Of a stretch of DNA of 64,000 bases, positions 50,400 through 58,037 are shown one piece after another. A program made the position numbers and the translations under genes. Numbering within the stretch: position 1 is the first letter of the stretch; every line of letters begins with the position of its first letter. Origin of the DNA: Syntrophomonas sp. UBA5314. GTDB lineage: Bacteria > Bacillota > Syntrophomonadia > Syntrophomonadales > Syntrophomonadaceae. The notes below the pieces were generated by a model. It saw only the letters and a list, made by a program, of their open reading frames with translations, ran no database searches and was not told where the DNA came from. The stretch is from contig DHRK01000018.1 in the NCBI GenBank assembly GCA_002410325.1, forward strand, positions 36,092 to 100,091. The letters run 5' to 3'.

Positions 50400-51596
50400 T
50401 TATGCGCTCTGTTCCCGGGCCTCATCCTGCTTTACCCGGTAATTGACCGCGTATACCAGGACTCCGTCGACGATGGTGTGAGTAACTACCGGCCTTCCGC
50501 CGCGGGTGTTGACGATGATCAGGTCAGCCTGCTTCCCCTCTTCCAGGCTTCCCAGTCCGCTCAAGCCGGCGGCCCGGGCCGGGTTTAAGCTGGCCATGCT
50601 GACCGCCTCGCAAAGGGACAGGTGTTCGGTTCCGAGCTTAAACACCGCGTGCAACAGGGCCGGCGGATAGTAATCGGAACAGATCAGGTTGGCATTGCCC
50701 TCCAGAATGGCGTCTAACGCCCGCATGGCCTTGCCGGTCGACCCGTTGCGAACTATATTGGGCGCGCCTACGCATACGTCGTTGCCCAGGCGGCGGGCGC
50801 AAAGAACCGCTTCCAGGTGGACCGGAAACTCATTGATGGTCACTCCCCGCTCCTGATAGAAAGCTACTTTGGCCGGTGAATCATCGTCGTGGGAAGCCAT
50901 GGGAATCTGGTTGGCGACAGCCGCTTGGCGCAGCTTTTCTATAGTAGCCGGGGACATCCGGCGCCCCTTCTCTTTGGCGGCCAGAACCTGTTCGATCTGC
51001 GCGAAAGGCAGGTGGTAGGTCTTCTCCATGTACCTGCGGTAGTCATCAACGGTTGGATACTGGCCCTGGCCCGGAGTGTGATCCATAAAGGACAGGAGTG
51101 AGGCCATCCCATCTTCCAGCAGTTCCTTGACCGTGTCCACTCCGGGGAAATTGGTTATTTCGAAGCGGATATGGACTTTGTTGCGAATCATGGTTCGGTG
51201 GCGGCTGGCGTCGACTATCCGGCGTATAATCCAGGCCGCGTTGGCGTCTTCGCGCACCCCCCATTCCGCCCCGGCCAGAGAAAAGGAATGAAACATGGTG
51301 GTAATCCCCTGACCGGCCAGTTTTTTTTCCAGCTCGACAAAAGCCAGGTCGGGATCGAAATAGGCTCCCGGCCGAGGTTCAATTTCTTTTTCTATGGCAT
51401 CGCTGTGAATGTCGATAAAGCCGGGCAGAAGGTAGGACCCTTCCGCGTCGATTATATCTCCCATATCGGCGCCCCGGTTTTCACTGCGCCGGTTTATTTT
51501 ATCAATGCACCCTTCCTCGACAATCAACTGACCCTGCGGTATTATCCGGTCGGGCATCACTATCTGGGCATTGGTGATTAAAACTCTGTTTTTCAT
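50400..51596 (-). CDS. phnM: alpha-D-ribose 1-methylphosphonate 5-triphosphate diphosphatase
   Basis: This 398-residue amidohydrolase has LPGFIDIHSDAIEKEIEPRPGA (metal-binding HxD-like site), ASHDDDSPAKV and NLICSDYYPPALLHAVF. It removes pyrophosphate from the ribosyl phosphonate triphosphate made by PhnI-G-H-L, giving the C-P lyase substrate. Its start codon overlaps the phnL stop by 4 bases. Confidence 0.93.
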   Translation of the reverse strand: MKNRVLITNAQIVMPDRIIPQGQLIVEEGCIDKINRRSENRGADMGDIIDAEGSYLLPGFIDIHSDAIEKEIEPRPGAYFDPDLAFVELEKKLAGQGITTMFHSFSLAGAEWGVREDANAAWIIRRIVDASRHRTMIRNKVHIRFEITNFPGVDTVKELLEDGMASLLSFMDHTPGQGQYPTVDDYRRYMEKTYHLPFAQIEQVLAAKEKGRRMSPATIEKLRQAAVANQIPMASHDDDSPAKVAFYQERGVTINEFPVHLEAVLCARRLGNDVCVGAPNIVRNGSTGKAMRALDAILEGNANLICSDYYPPALLHAVFKLGTEHLSLCEAVSMASLNPARAAGLSGLGSLEEGKQADLIIVNTRGGRPVVTHTIVDGVLVYAVNYRVKQDEAREQSA

Positions 51597-52324
51597 ATGA
51601 TTTCAGCCACCTTCCGCGTATTGCCCTGACCGGAATTCATGACAAACACCCGGTCAGCCAGCTTTCTCATGGATTCCAGGTCATGGAATATTCCCACCAC
51701 CGTGGTACCGCTTCCTTTAAGCTCCTTTAGGGCTTTAACCACCGTCTGCCTGGTATCCGCGTCCAGCGATGCGGTCGGTTCGTCAAGCAGCAGCAGGCGC
51801 GGGCGGGTTATCATAGCCCGGGCCAGGTTGATCCGCTGCTGTTCTCCGCCGCTGAAAAAGGAAGGATAGGCTTCCCAGTGACTGCGCTCTATGTTCATCA
51901 TCTTTAAATACTCGGCGGCTTCCCGGCGGGCCCGGGTCAATTCCCAACCCTTGCGGAGCAGTCCTTCGCTGACCAGGTCCAGGGCCGGAACCCGGGGTAT
52001 TACCCGCAAGAACTGGCTTACGTAGGCTATTTCCGATTTCCTCAAAGCCAAAATTTCCTGCTCCGGCACCCGGCAGAGGTCTACCAGTCTCTGATCGCCG
52101 GTTCGATAGAGGATGCTTCCCGCGTCGGCCAAATAGGTTCGATAAATGCACTTGATAATGGTGGACTTGCCGGAGCCGCTGGGCCCGCAAATAGCCAGAA
52201 ACTCACCCTGCCGGACCAGCAGGTTTACATCCTCGCATCCGACTATGGTTTTGGAGTCCAGGGCGATAAGCTTGAAGTTTTTAAACAGGCTTTTTATCCT
52301 GAGAATCTCAACTCTCTCCTCCAT
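51593..52324 (-). CDS. phnL: C-P lyase complex ATPase-like subunit PhnL
   Basis: This 243-residue ABC-type ATPase has Walker A GPSGSGKST, FSGGEQQRINLARAM, LLLLDEPTASLD and GIFHDLES. It overlaps phnM by 4 bases and follows phnK by 14 bases. Known role: with PhnI, G and H it supports formation of the ribosyl phosphonate triphosphate; it is not a transporter ATPase. Confidence 0.92.
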   Translation of the reverse strand: MEERVEILRIKSLFKNFKLIALDSKTIVGCEDVNLLVRQGEFLAICGPSGSGKSTIIKCIYRTYLADAGSILYRTGDQRLVDLCRVPEQEILALRKSEIAYVSQFLRVIPRVPALDLVSEGLLRKGWELTRARREAAEYLKMMNIERSHWEAYPSFFSGGEQQRINLARAMITRPRLLLLDEPTASLDADTRQTVVKALKELKGSGTTVVGIFHDLESMRKLADRVFVMNSGQGNTRKVAEII

Positions 52325-52338
52325 TTGTTCTAACCTCC

Positions 52339-53184
52339 TTACAGCATGGAATTGACCAGCAGTTGGGTATAGGCGTGATGGGGGTCTTCCAGTATCTGGT
52401 CGGTCAGGCCGGACTCGACGATGCAGCCGTTTTTCATCACCAGGGTTCGGTCGGCCAGCATTCTGATAACCGCCAGATCGTGGGAAACCACCAGCATGCT
52501 GATGCCCAAATCGCGCTGAATTTCTTTAATGAGATCCAGAACCCGGGCCTGCACGGAAACGTCCAGGCCGGTGGTAATCTCATCCAGAAGCAGTATGTTG
52601 GGATTGTTGGCCAGGGCTTTGGCAATTTGCACCCGCTGCTGCATCCCTCCGCTGAAATTGACGGGAAGATCATCCATACGGGCCAGCGGCACTTCGGTGC
52701 GGGACAACAGTTCAGACGCCCGCTGGCGAATAAATCCGTAATTGTATATTTCAGCGGTGAGAAGCTTTTCGGCCACGTTGCCCCCGGCTGTAAAATTGGG
52801 TTTAATCCCCATGAGCGGGTTTTGATAGACCATCCCCAGGAAGTGGTTGCGTATGCGGCGCTGCTGCTGGGATGACTCCGCCAAAATATTGCTCCTGCCG
52901 CCATCATAAGCATCAAGGTAGGCGGCTCCCGAGGTAACCGGCTGGTCAAAATACAGGCAGCGCACCAGGGTGGTTTTGCCGGAGCCGCTTTCTCCGACTA
53001 TTCCCAGTATCTCGCCTTTAAACAGATTCAGGCTGATCCCGTGGCAGGCCACCAGGCTGCGGCAGCGCGGGCAGATGTTGCGCTCGTGTTCGGGGCCGGT
53101 CAGGCTAAAACACTCGGGACAGCCCTTTCCATATACCTTGTAGAGGTCTGTTACCTGAAGGGCATGCGCTTGATCAGACATCAT
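52339..53184 (-). CDS. phnK: C-P lyase complex ATPase-like subunit PhnK with zinc-ribbon insert
   Basis: This 281-residue protein has Walker A GESGSGKTT, LGMVYQNPLMG, FSGGMQQRVQIAKAL, LLLDEITTGLD and VSHDLAVIR. Between the first strand and Walker A it has an insert (about residues 18-50) with CPEC and CPRC pairs, which looks like a zinc ribbon absent from the E. coli protein. PhnK binds the PhnJ side of the core complex. It overlaps phnJ by 11 bases. Confidence 0.92.
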   Translation of the reverse strand: MMSDQAHALQVTDLYKVYGKGCPECFSLTGPEHERNICPRCRSLVACHGISLNLFKGEILGIVGESGSGKTTLVRCLYFDQPVTSGAAYLDAYDGGRSNILAESSQQQRRIRNHFLGMVYQNPLMGIKPNFTAGGNVAEKLLTAEIYNYGFIRQRASELLSRTEVPLARMDDLPVNFSGGMQQRVQIAKALANNPNILLLDEITTGLDVSVQARVLDLIKEIQRDLGISMLVVSHDLAVIRMLADRTLVMKNGCIVESGLTDQILEDPHHAYTQLLVNSML

Positions 53185-54055
53185 CGTTAACCTCCCTGGA
53201 CTTTATCCGTTTGTCGCAATAGCTGCTGTCCGAGCAGATGTAGAGCTTTTCGCCGGACACGCTGTCGTATATTTCGTTCATATAGTTGTCACTGGAGCCG
53301 CAGCGGCTGCAGCGCATGCCGTGAAAATCTTCGACCCGGAAGCGATGATCCTCAAATTCCAGGGGTTCGACCCTGGTGTAGGGAGGCACCGCATAGATTC
53401 TCTTTTCCCGGCCGGCTCCAAAGAGAAACAAGGTTTCAGCCAGGTGCAGCTTCGGCACATCCCAGCGCGGTATGGGCGAGGGATCGATTAAATAGCGGCC
53501 GTTGACCAGTGACGGGTAGCGGGCTCCCAGGGTGATTTCCCCCCATTGGACAATGTCTTCGTAAAGCATGACCAGCATCCGGCTGTAGTCCATTTCCGCA
53601 TGCATTTCCCGGGTCTTTATCATACTGGGCTCGACAAAACGCAGCGGTTCGGGTATGGGGACCTGCAGGACCAGGATTTGTTCCTCGCCCAGGGGCTCTT
53701 CGGGGATGCGGTGGCGGGTCTGGACGATAGTGGCTTCCAGGGTGTCGTAGGTCGTTTTGACCCCGGTGGTTTTAACCAGCAGGTTTCTGAGATTCACGGC
53801 ATTTACCCCGCCGTCGCAGCCCTGGTCAATGACCTTTAGTACATCGCCGGGCCCGATTATCGACATGCTTATCTGCAGCCCCCCGGTCCCCCATCCCCTG
53901 GCTATAGGCAGTTCCGGCGAAGAGAAAGGCACCTGGCATCCGGGAATGGCAATGGCTTTGAGGATTTTACGCCGGATTTCACGCTTGGTATTTTCGTTTA
54001 AGTAGGCGAAAGCATAGGCTTTATACTTCGCACTGGCTCCGTTCTTATTCATCAC
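53174..54055 (-). CDS. phnJ: carbon-phosphorus lyase catalytic subunit PhnJ
   Basis: This 293-residue radical SAM protein of the atypical PhnJ type has ARGWGTGGLQISM with the conserved glycine, IDQGCDGGVNAVNLR, and the C-terminal cysteine cluster CSRCGSSDN...YICSDSSYCDKR (two Cys pairs). It uses a glycyl/thiyl radical to break the C-P bond and release alkane plus ribosyl cyclic phosphate. All key residues are present, so the operon should be active. Confidence 0.95.
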   Translation of the reverse strand: MMNKNGASAKYKAYAFAYLNENTKREIRRKILKAIAIPGCQVPFSSPELPIARGWGTGGLQISMSIIGPGDVLKVIDQGCDGGVNAVNLRNLLVKTTGVKTTYDTLEATIVQTRHRIPEEPLGEEQILVLQVPIPEPLRFVEPSMIKTREMHAEMDYSRMLVMLYEDIVQWGEITLGARYPSLVNGRYLIDPSPIPRWDVPKLHLAETLFLFGAGREKRIYAVPPYTRVEPLEFEDHRFRVEDFHGMRCSRCGSSDNYMNEIYDSVSGEKLYICSDSSYCDKRIKSREVNDDV

Positions 54056-55139
54056 CGCGCTCCTTTGACTGGCTTTGGGCGGCCCGCAGGCGGTCCAGAG
54101 TGGATTGAAAAGTCACGTAATGGGGAAGCTTCCAATGAGCCACAAAGCCGGATGCTTCTATACCGTCGGTATGATAGAGAACATATTCCTCATCCTCGGC
54201 CGGAGTCTTATCCATGGCCCGGCTGCGGGTGGAAACGTCTAAAATTCCCATCGATATGGCTTTTATTTCGTTGTGCCCGAAACACAGGCCATAACCCAGG
54301 GCAAAGCGGGGCTGGCTGTTTTTATCGTCACCCGTATAGCTGGTTATCATCTCAGCTTCGGTGAGCAAAATCCGGCCCAGGTAAACGGGCTCTCCAAGTT
54401 CGCGCCGGTCAATATATACCGGAACATATCCCACCCGCAGTTCACCTATATAGGGGTGCACCTCTCCATAACCGCGGCTGACACTGTAGGCCAGGGCCAT
54501 CATCGATCCCGTCTCAGCCCGGGCCAGGGACTGAAGCTTGGCCGATCGGGAACAGGGAAAAATAATGCCCTGACGGGTTATATCATCAATGTGAGGATTT
54601 CCGGCCGGCGCCTCGGCCAGCAGATTTTCCCGCCTCAGGAAATCGATTATTTTGGGAAAACGGTCCGGCATCTCCCCTTCCGAGAAGCGGCTTTCCAGCT
54701 CGCGAATGACGGCGGCCAGTTCTGAATCGCTCTCTTTAAGCAAGGTGAAATCCAGCAGGCGCTGGGTATAGTCGCGGGTGGGGCCCAGGATCTGGCCGCC
54801 CGGCACCTCCTGGAAAGTGGCCGAGATCCTCCTGATTACCTGCATTTCAGAGGTGTCAAGGGCCATTGCATAGTAGCGGCGCGATTGAGTAGCGCGAAAG
54901 GCCCGGATGGCCAGAGAGGCTTCCAACGAATCGCCTTCGGCCTGTTTCAGGGCCAGGGCGGCCAGGGTGGGGGCATACAGGGAACCTTCGCCCATCACTT
55001 TATCAACCGCCAGCCGCATTTGATCGCGAATTTGCTCGACCTCCAGAGGCCGCGAGCCCCCCTTTAAACGGTAATAGCGCAGTAAGGCCTCGGCGTTTTC
55101 AATGGCCTGCTGGCCTCCGGTCACAGCTACATAGCCCAC
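54045..55139 (-). CDS. phnI: C-P lyase core subunit PhnI
   Basis: This 364-residue protein begins MGYVAVTGGQQAIENAEALLRYYR, typical of PhnI, with LALKQAEGDSLEASLAIRAFRAT and YTGDDKNSQPRFALGYGLCFGHNE. With PhnG, H and L it replaces the ATP adenine by phosphonate. It overlaps phnH by 13 bases and phnJ by 11. Confidence 0.95.
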   Translation of the reverse strand: MGYVAVTGGQQAIENAEALLRYYRLKGGSRPLEVEQIRDQMRLAVDKVMGEGSLYAPTLAALALKQAEGDSLEASLAIRAFRATQSRRYYAMALDTSEMQVIRRISATFQEVPGGQILGPTRDYTQRLLDFTLLKESDSELAAVIRELESRFSEGEMPDRFPKIIDFLRRENLLAEAPAGNPHIDDITRQGIIFPCSRSAKLQSLARAETGSMMALAYSVSRGYGEVHPYIGELRVGYVPVYIDRRELGEPVYLGRILLTEAEMITSYTGDDKNSQPRFALGYGLCFGHNEIKAISMGILDVSTRSRAMDKTPAEDEEYVLYHTDGIEASGFVAHWKLPHYVTFQSTLDRLRAAQSQSKERGDE

Positions 55140-55756
55140 GAATCAAGCACCTCCCAGGCGAAGTGGTTGGAGCGGGGAATGCCGATCATGCTGCCGTCCC
55201 GGGCAATAATGAACAGGTCTACCCCCAGCGGGTATTCCCGGTTCAAATGCTTGATGCGCTCCCAGTGGGAGGCGTCCATGCCGTTTATATATACCGACCG
55301 GGTTTCTTTTATACCCGGTCCTTTAAGCGTTATGCCCGTGTATGAAGCAAGGGGGGCTGCCCCTATCGTATCAACCTGGTAGATCAGGGTGACGCCTTTT
55401 TCCGGCGACAATAATTCTCCCCGGTTGACTGTTAAAAGGTCCGGAATATCATGGGACCCGTCCAGCAATATATATTCCGCCTGCGACACCTCATTTTCCA
55501 GGGCGTCGGTATTTAATTTGATATATCCGCTCCATTCCTCCTGGCAGGGCAGAACCGCAAAAGAGGTTTCTGAATCCAGCAGGGTCAAAAGGAGCAACGC
55601 GGAATAGGGGGTCAATCCCCAGGGAGGACTAAAGCCCGGATTATTCAGCCGGCCGATCTTGCCCGGCCTGGCCATACAGTCCATAATGGTCCGGAAAGCC
55701 TCCTGGGTGAGGAAAACCTGGTTGATCTTCATTTCCAGAATTGCTTGCATGCTCAT
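55127..55756 (-). CDS. phnH: C-P lyase core subunit PhnH
   Basis: This 209-residue protein shows QEAFRTIMDCMARPGKIGRL, TLLDSETSFAV, and a C-terminal YPLGVDLFIIARDGSMIGIPRSNH. It is a structural core subunit of the PhnGHIJ complex. Overlaps phnG by 4 bases. Confidence 0.93.
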   Translation of the reverse strand: MSMQAILEMKINQVFLTQEAFRTIMDCMARPGKIGRLNNPGFSPPWGLTPYSALLLLTLLDSETSFAVLPCQEEWSGYIKLNTDALENEVSQAEYILLDGSHDIPDLLTVNRGELLSPEKGVTLIYQVDTIGAAPLASYTGITLKGPGIKETRSVYINGMDASHWERIKHLNREYPLGVDLFIIARDGSMIGIPRSNHFAWEVLDSWAM

Positions 55757-56166
55757 CCCTCCATTACGGCAAAATTTACTCTGGTCGAAGCGATCATGCG
55801 TTTTTCCCGTTCCAGTCGCTTTTCTATCTCTTCCCGGGCTTCCCCCAGGAGTTGATTTATTCGTTCCCCTTCAGGCAAATGGCCGTTTAAGGCCGCATCG
55901 ATGATCGCATAGGTCAGAGCATGTTCAGGCCGGTCTTCCATGGCCAGGCCATAGCCGCGGTGGCCGTCGATTTCAACCACCGCTTCCGTAACCAGTACTT
56001 CGCCCAGGAAAAACGCACTTTGCTGGGCACTGTCCCGGGCCGGCATCATGACCAAACATGTTTCCGGCTCCTGGATGACTTTCACCTGGTAATGGGAAGC
56101 CAGGTCAGCGCTTATTTCCTCCCACATCGACAGATCGCTTTCCGCCAGTATTTCACGGTAATTCAC
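55753..56166 (-). CDS. phnG: C-P lyase core subunit PhnG
   Basis: About 137 residues from the GTG at 56164-56166, 6 bases after GGAGGTG; an earlier GTG at 56181 lies at that site. LVMMPARDSAQQSAFFLGEVLVTEAVVEIDGHRGYGLAMEDRPEHALTYAIID-type core is typical. First enzyme gene after the regulator. Confidence 0.9.
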   Translation of the reverse strand: MNYREILAESDLSMWEEISADLASHYQVKVIQEPETCLVMMPARDSAQQSAFFLGEVLVTEAVVEIDGHRGYGLAMEDRPEHALTYAIIDAALNGHLPEGERINQLLGEAREEIEKRLEREKRMIASTRVNFAVMEG

Positions 56167-56215
56167 AGATAACACCTCCACTCAATTTGAGAAATTACAG
56201 GAGTTGGGAACATAC

Positions 56216-56968
56216 CTAGCCCGGTGCCGGCGGATAATCCTCTTCCCACTCAATGCTCAAAACCGCCAGGTCTCCCCGGTAGCATGCTTGCGTGTATTGA
56301 AGCAGCAGCCCGCTGGCAACCAGCGTGTTGTCAACCCTGAGAACCGGAGTGCCGGGATTGATCTGTAAAAGGCGGGCTTCATCTTCCCTGGGGAAGCCCG
56401 CTTTAAAGGTGCTTTTTCGACGGCGGGGCTGCATTTGATAGTGCTTATGGTAGACTTCAAAGAGCGAAGCGGCTGAGGATAGCTGCTGGTCCAGATCGGG
56501 CAGGAGCTTGACCGGGCTGTAATTGTCCGAAAGGAGAAAGGGCTTTCCATCGACCTTGCGCAGTATTCTAAAATGAAAGACCGGCTCCCCGGGAGCCATC
56601 ATCAGAGCCCGGGAGGCATGACCAGGAGCGGGAGTCTGTTCACAAAAGAGCATCCGGTTATCGGGCCTTTTGCCGGCCTGGCGGACGTTATCGGTAAAGC
56701 GGTTTTCCGGCGACAACTTATACTCCAGGAAATCAACCGTGGATTTGGCGACAAATGTGCCGCGTCCTTTCACCTTGAGCAGGGCCCCACGAACGCATAA
56801 ATAGTCCACCGCCTGCCGTACAGTGTGCCGGTTCAAGTGGCACATACGGCTCATTTCAATTTCCGATGGAATTTTTTCACCCTCCGACCACAGCCTGGAG
56901 TTGATTTTCTCCTCTATCAAACTGGCCAGTTGAAGGTAATAGGGAATCCCGATTTCTTTATTGATCAA
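56216..56968 (-). CDS. phnF: GntR/UTRA family repressor, PhnF-like
   Basis: About 250 residues from a TTG (56966-56968), 6 bases after AAGGGGTG (a GTG at 56977 is alternative). N-terminal winged helix (about 8-70; PSEIEMSRMCHLNRHTVRQAVDYL, VKGRGTFVA) and a C-terminal UTRA ligand domain. First gene of the phn operon, with a palindrome TGTCTAGACA just upstream. A phosphate- or phosphonate-responsive autorepressor is the likely role. Confidence 0.85.
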   Translation of the reverse strand: MINKEIGIPYYLQLASLIEEKINSRLWSEGEKIPSEIEMSRMCHLNRHTVRQAVDYLCVRGALLKVKGRGTFVAKSTVDFLEYKLSPENRFTDNVRQAGKRPDNRMLFCEQTPAPGHASRALMMAPGEPVFHFRILRKVDGKPFLLSDNYSPVKLLPDLDQQLSSAASLFEVYHKHYQMQPRRRKSTFKAGFPREDEARLLQINPGTPVLRVDNTLVASGLLLQYTQACYRGDLAVLSIEWEEDYPPAPG

Positions 56969-57005
56969 AACCGCCACCCCTTATCCGATACATGAAAGGG
57001 TTAGA

Positions 57006-57015
57006 TGTCTAGACA
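57006..57015. promoter_or_regulatory. candidate PhnF operator
   Basis: Perfect palindrome TGTCTAGACA about 38 bases upstream of the phnF start, in the style of GntR/HutC-family operators (short TNT-AGACA half sites). Confidence 0.6.
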
Positions 57016-57052
57016 AGTTCCTCTAAATACAAATCCCGCTCGGAATGAGCAG

Positions 57053-57401
57053 GACTAAAAGGATATATCTTGTTGTCACTATATTAAATCCGAATTCTTA
57101 AGGCGGGTTCAGCCTTATATATATTTTCTCTTACCTTATTGTAAATATTTTGTAATCACTTTATTTTAAATGATTACGGCGCAGGGGACCGCTAAAGAAA
57201 AGCAGGGCCTTTTCGGCCCTATTCCTGTATTTACCCCTTATTGCGGTATATTTCGGGAGGCTTGCTAAACCAGGTTGTCTGAAGACAATAGGCAGGCTTG
57301 GCTGGTGATCCGGTTCAATAGATGCCATCAACATATGCATCTATATTTGACTTGCAGGCGCCGCCAATTTTATGATAATCATATTCCTGTTCCAAGTGTT
57401 C
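57053..57401. other. non-coding gap, weak hairpins only
   Basis: About 350 bases upstream of phnF and downstream of the small HTH gene. AGGGCC-GAAAA-GGCCCT at about 57204-57220 may terminate the HTH gene on the minus strand. No further gene recognised. Confidence 0.4.
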
Positions 57402-57617
57402 TTAGAGCCAGGGAATCTTATCCGCATCATCTCCGCGCAAAATAGGCAGCAGCTTTGCATACAAGGGCTTGGGCACCTCTTTCAGCTTCATGCCGTCAAT
57501 CTTAAATATCCGGCTCGGGCTGATCCTCAGCCGGGCCGCCAGTTCCTTGGCCGTATATCCCTGGTTTTTGCGGAGTTCTTTTACGGTTTTGTTTCTCGAT
57601 CGGAAGCTAAAAAACAT
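57402..57617 (-). CDS. small helix-turn-helix protein
   Basis: About 71 residues from the ATG at 57615-57617 behind GGGGATAGGG; the longer open frame upstream lacks a ribosome site. Contains TVKELRKNQGYTAKELAARLRISPSRIFKIDGMKLKEVP, an XRE-like helix-turn-helix, and ends ADKIPWL. This short family is found in related clostridia and is probably a DNA-binding regulator. Target unknown. Confidence 0.65.
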   Translation of the reverse strand: MFFSFRSRNKTVKELRKNQGYTAKELAARLRISPSRIFKIDGMKLKEVPKPLYAKLLPILRGDDADKIPWL

Positions 57618-58037
57618 AACCCTATCCCCATAAACATTTAATCTTACCAGTGAATACATCAACCCGCGACCGATTCTTACACTCAGCCGGCGCAACGGTT
57701 TTCTCGGTTGGGTTACGGATTAGCATCAGTTTTCCGGGGCTGATTATTGTCAGACCTGCATCAAGTTTCTGTTTCTGATATTTAATATTATATTATGACA
57801 ATTGCCGCCGAGCATTCCCTTTCTTACAACACGTATAGGCGCTCAATGCTTCCACCCGTTTCATATATTAGCGTAAAGCTCGCTCCATTTGTTATATTTT
57901 GTATATAATTACATTATTGTCTATTGCCATGCGCCATTTTCCGTCGCTGTTATCCGGGCTTATTCGACTATAGCTTTCGGTTATATATGCTAAATTGTTA
58001 TAAAATCAATATTGGTTTTTTCAAGGAGGGATACTTA
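57618..58037. other. divergent upstream region of the PAS kinase
   Basis: 420 bases between divergent genes. AT-rich near 57880-57915 with TATAAT at 57904-57909 that could be a -10 box. No gene recognised. Confidence 0.35.
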
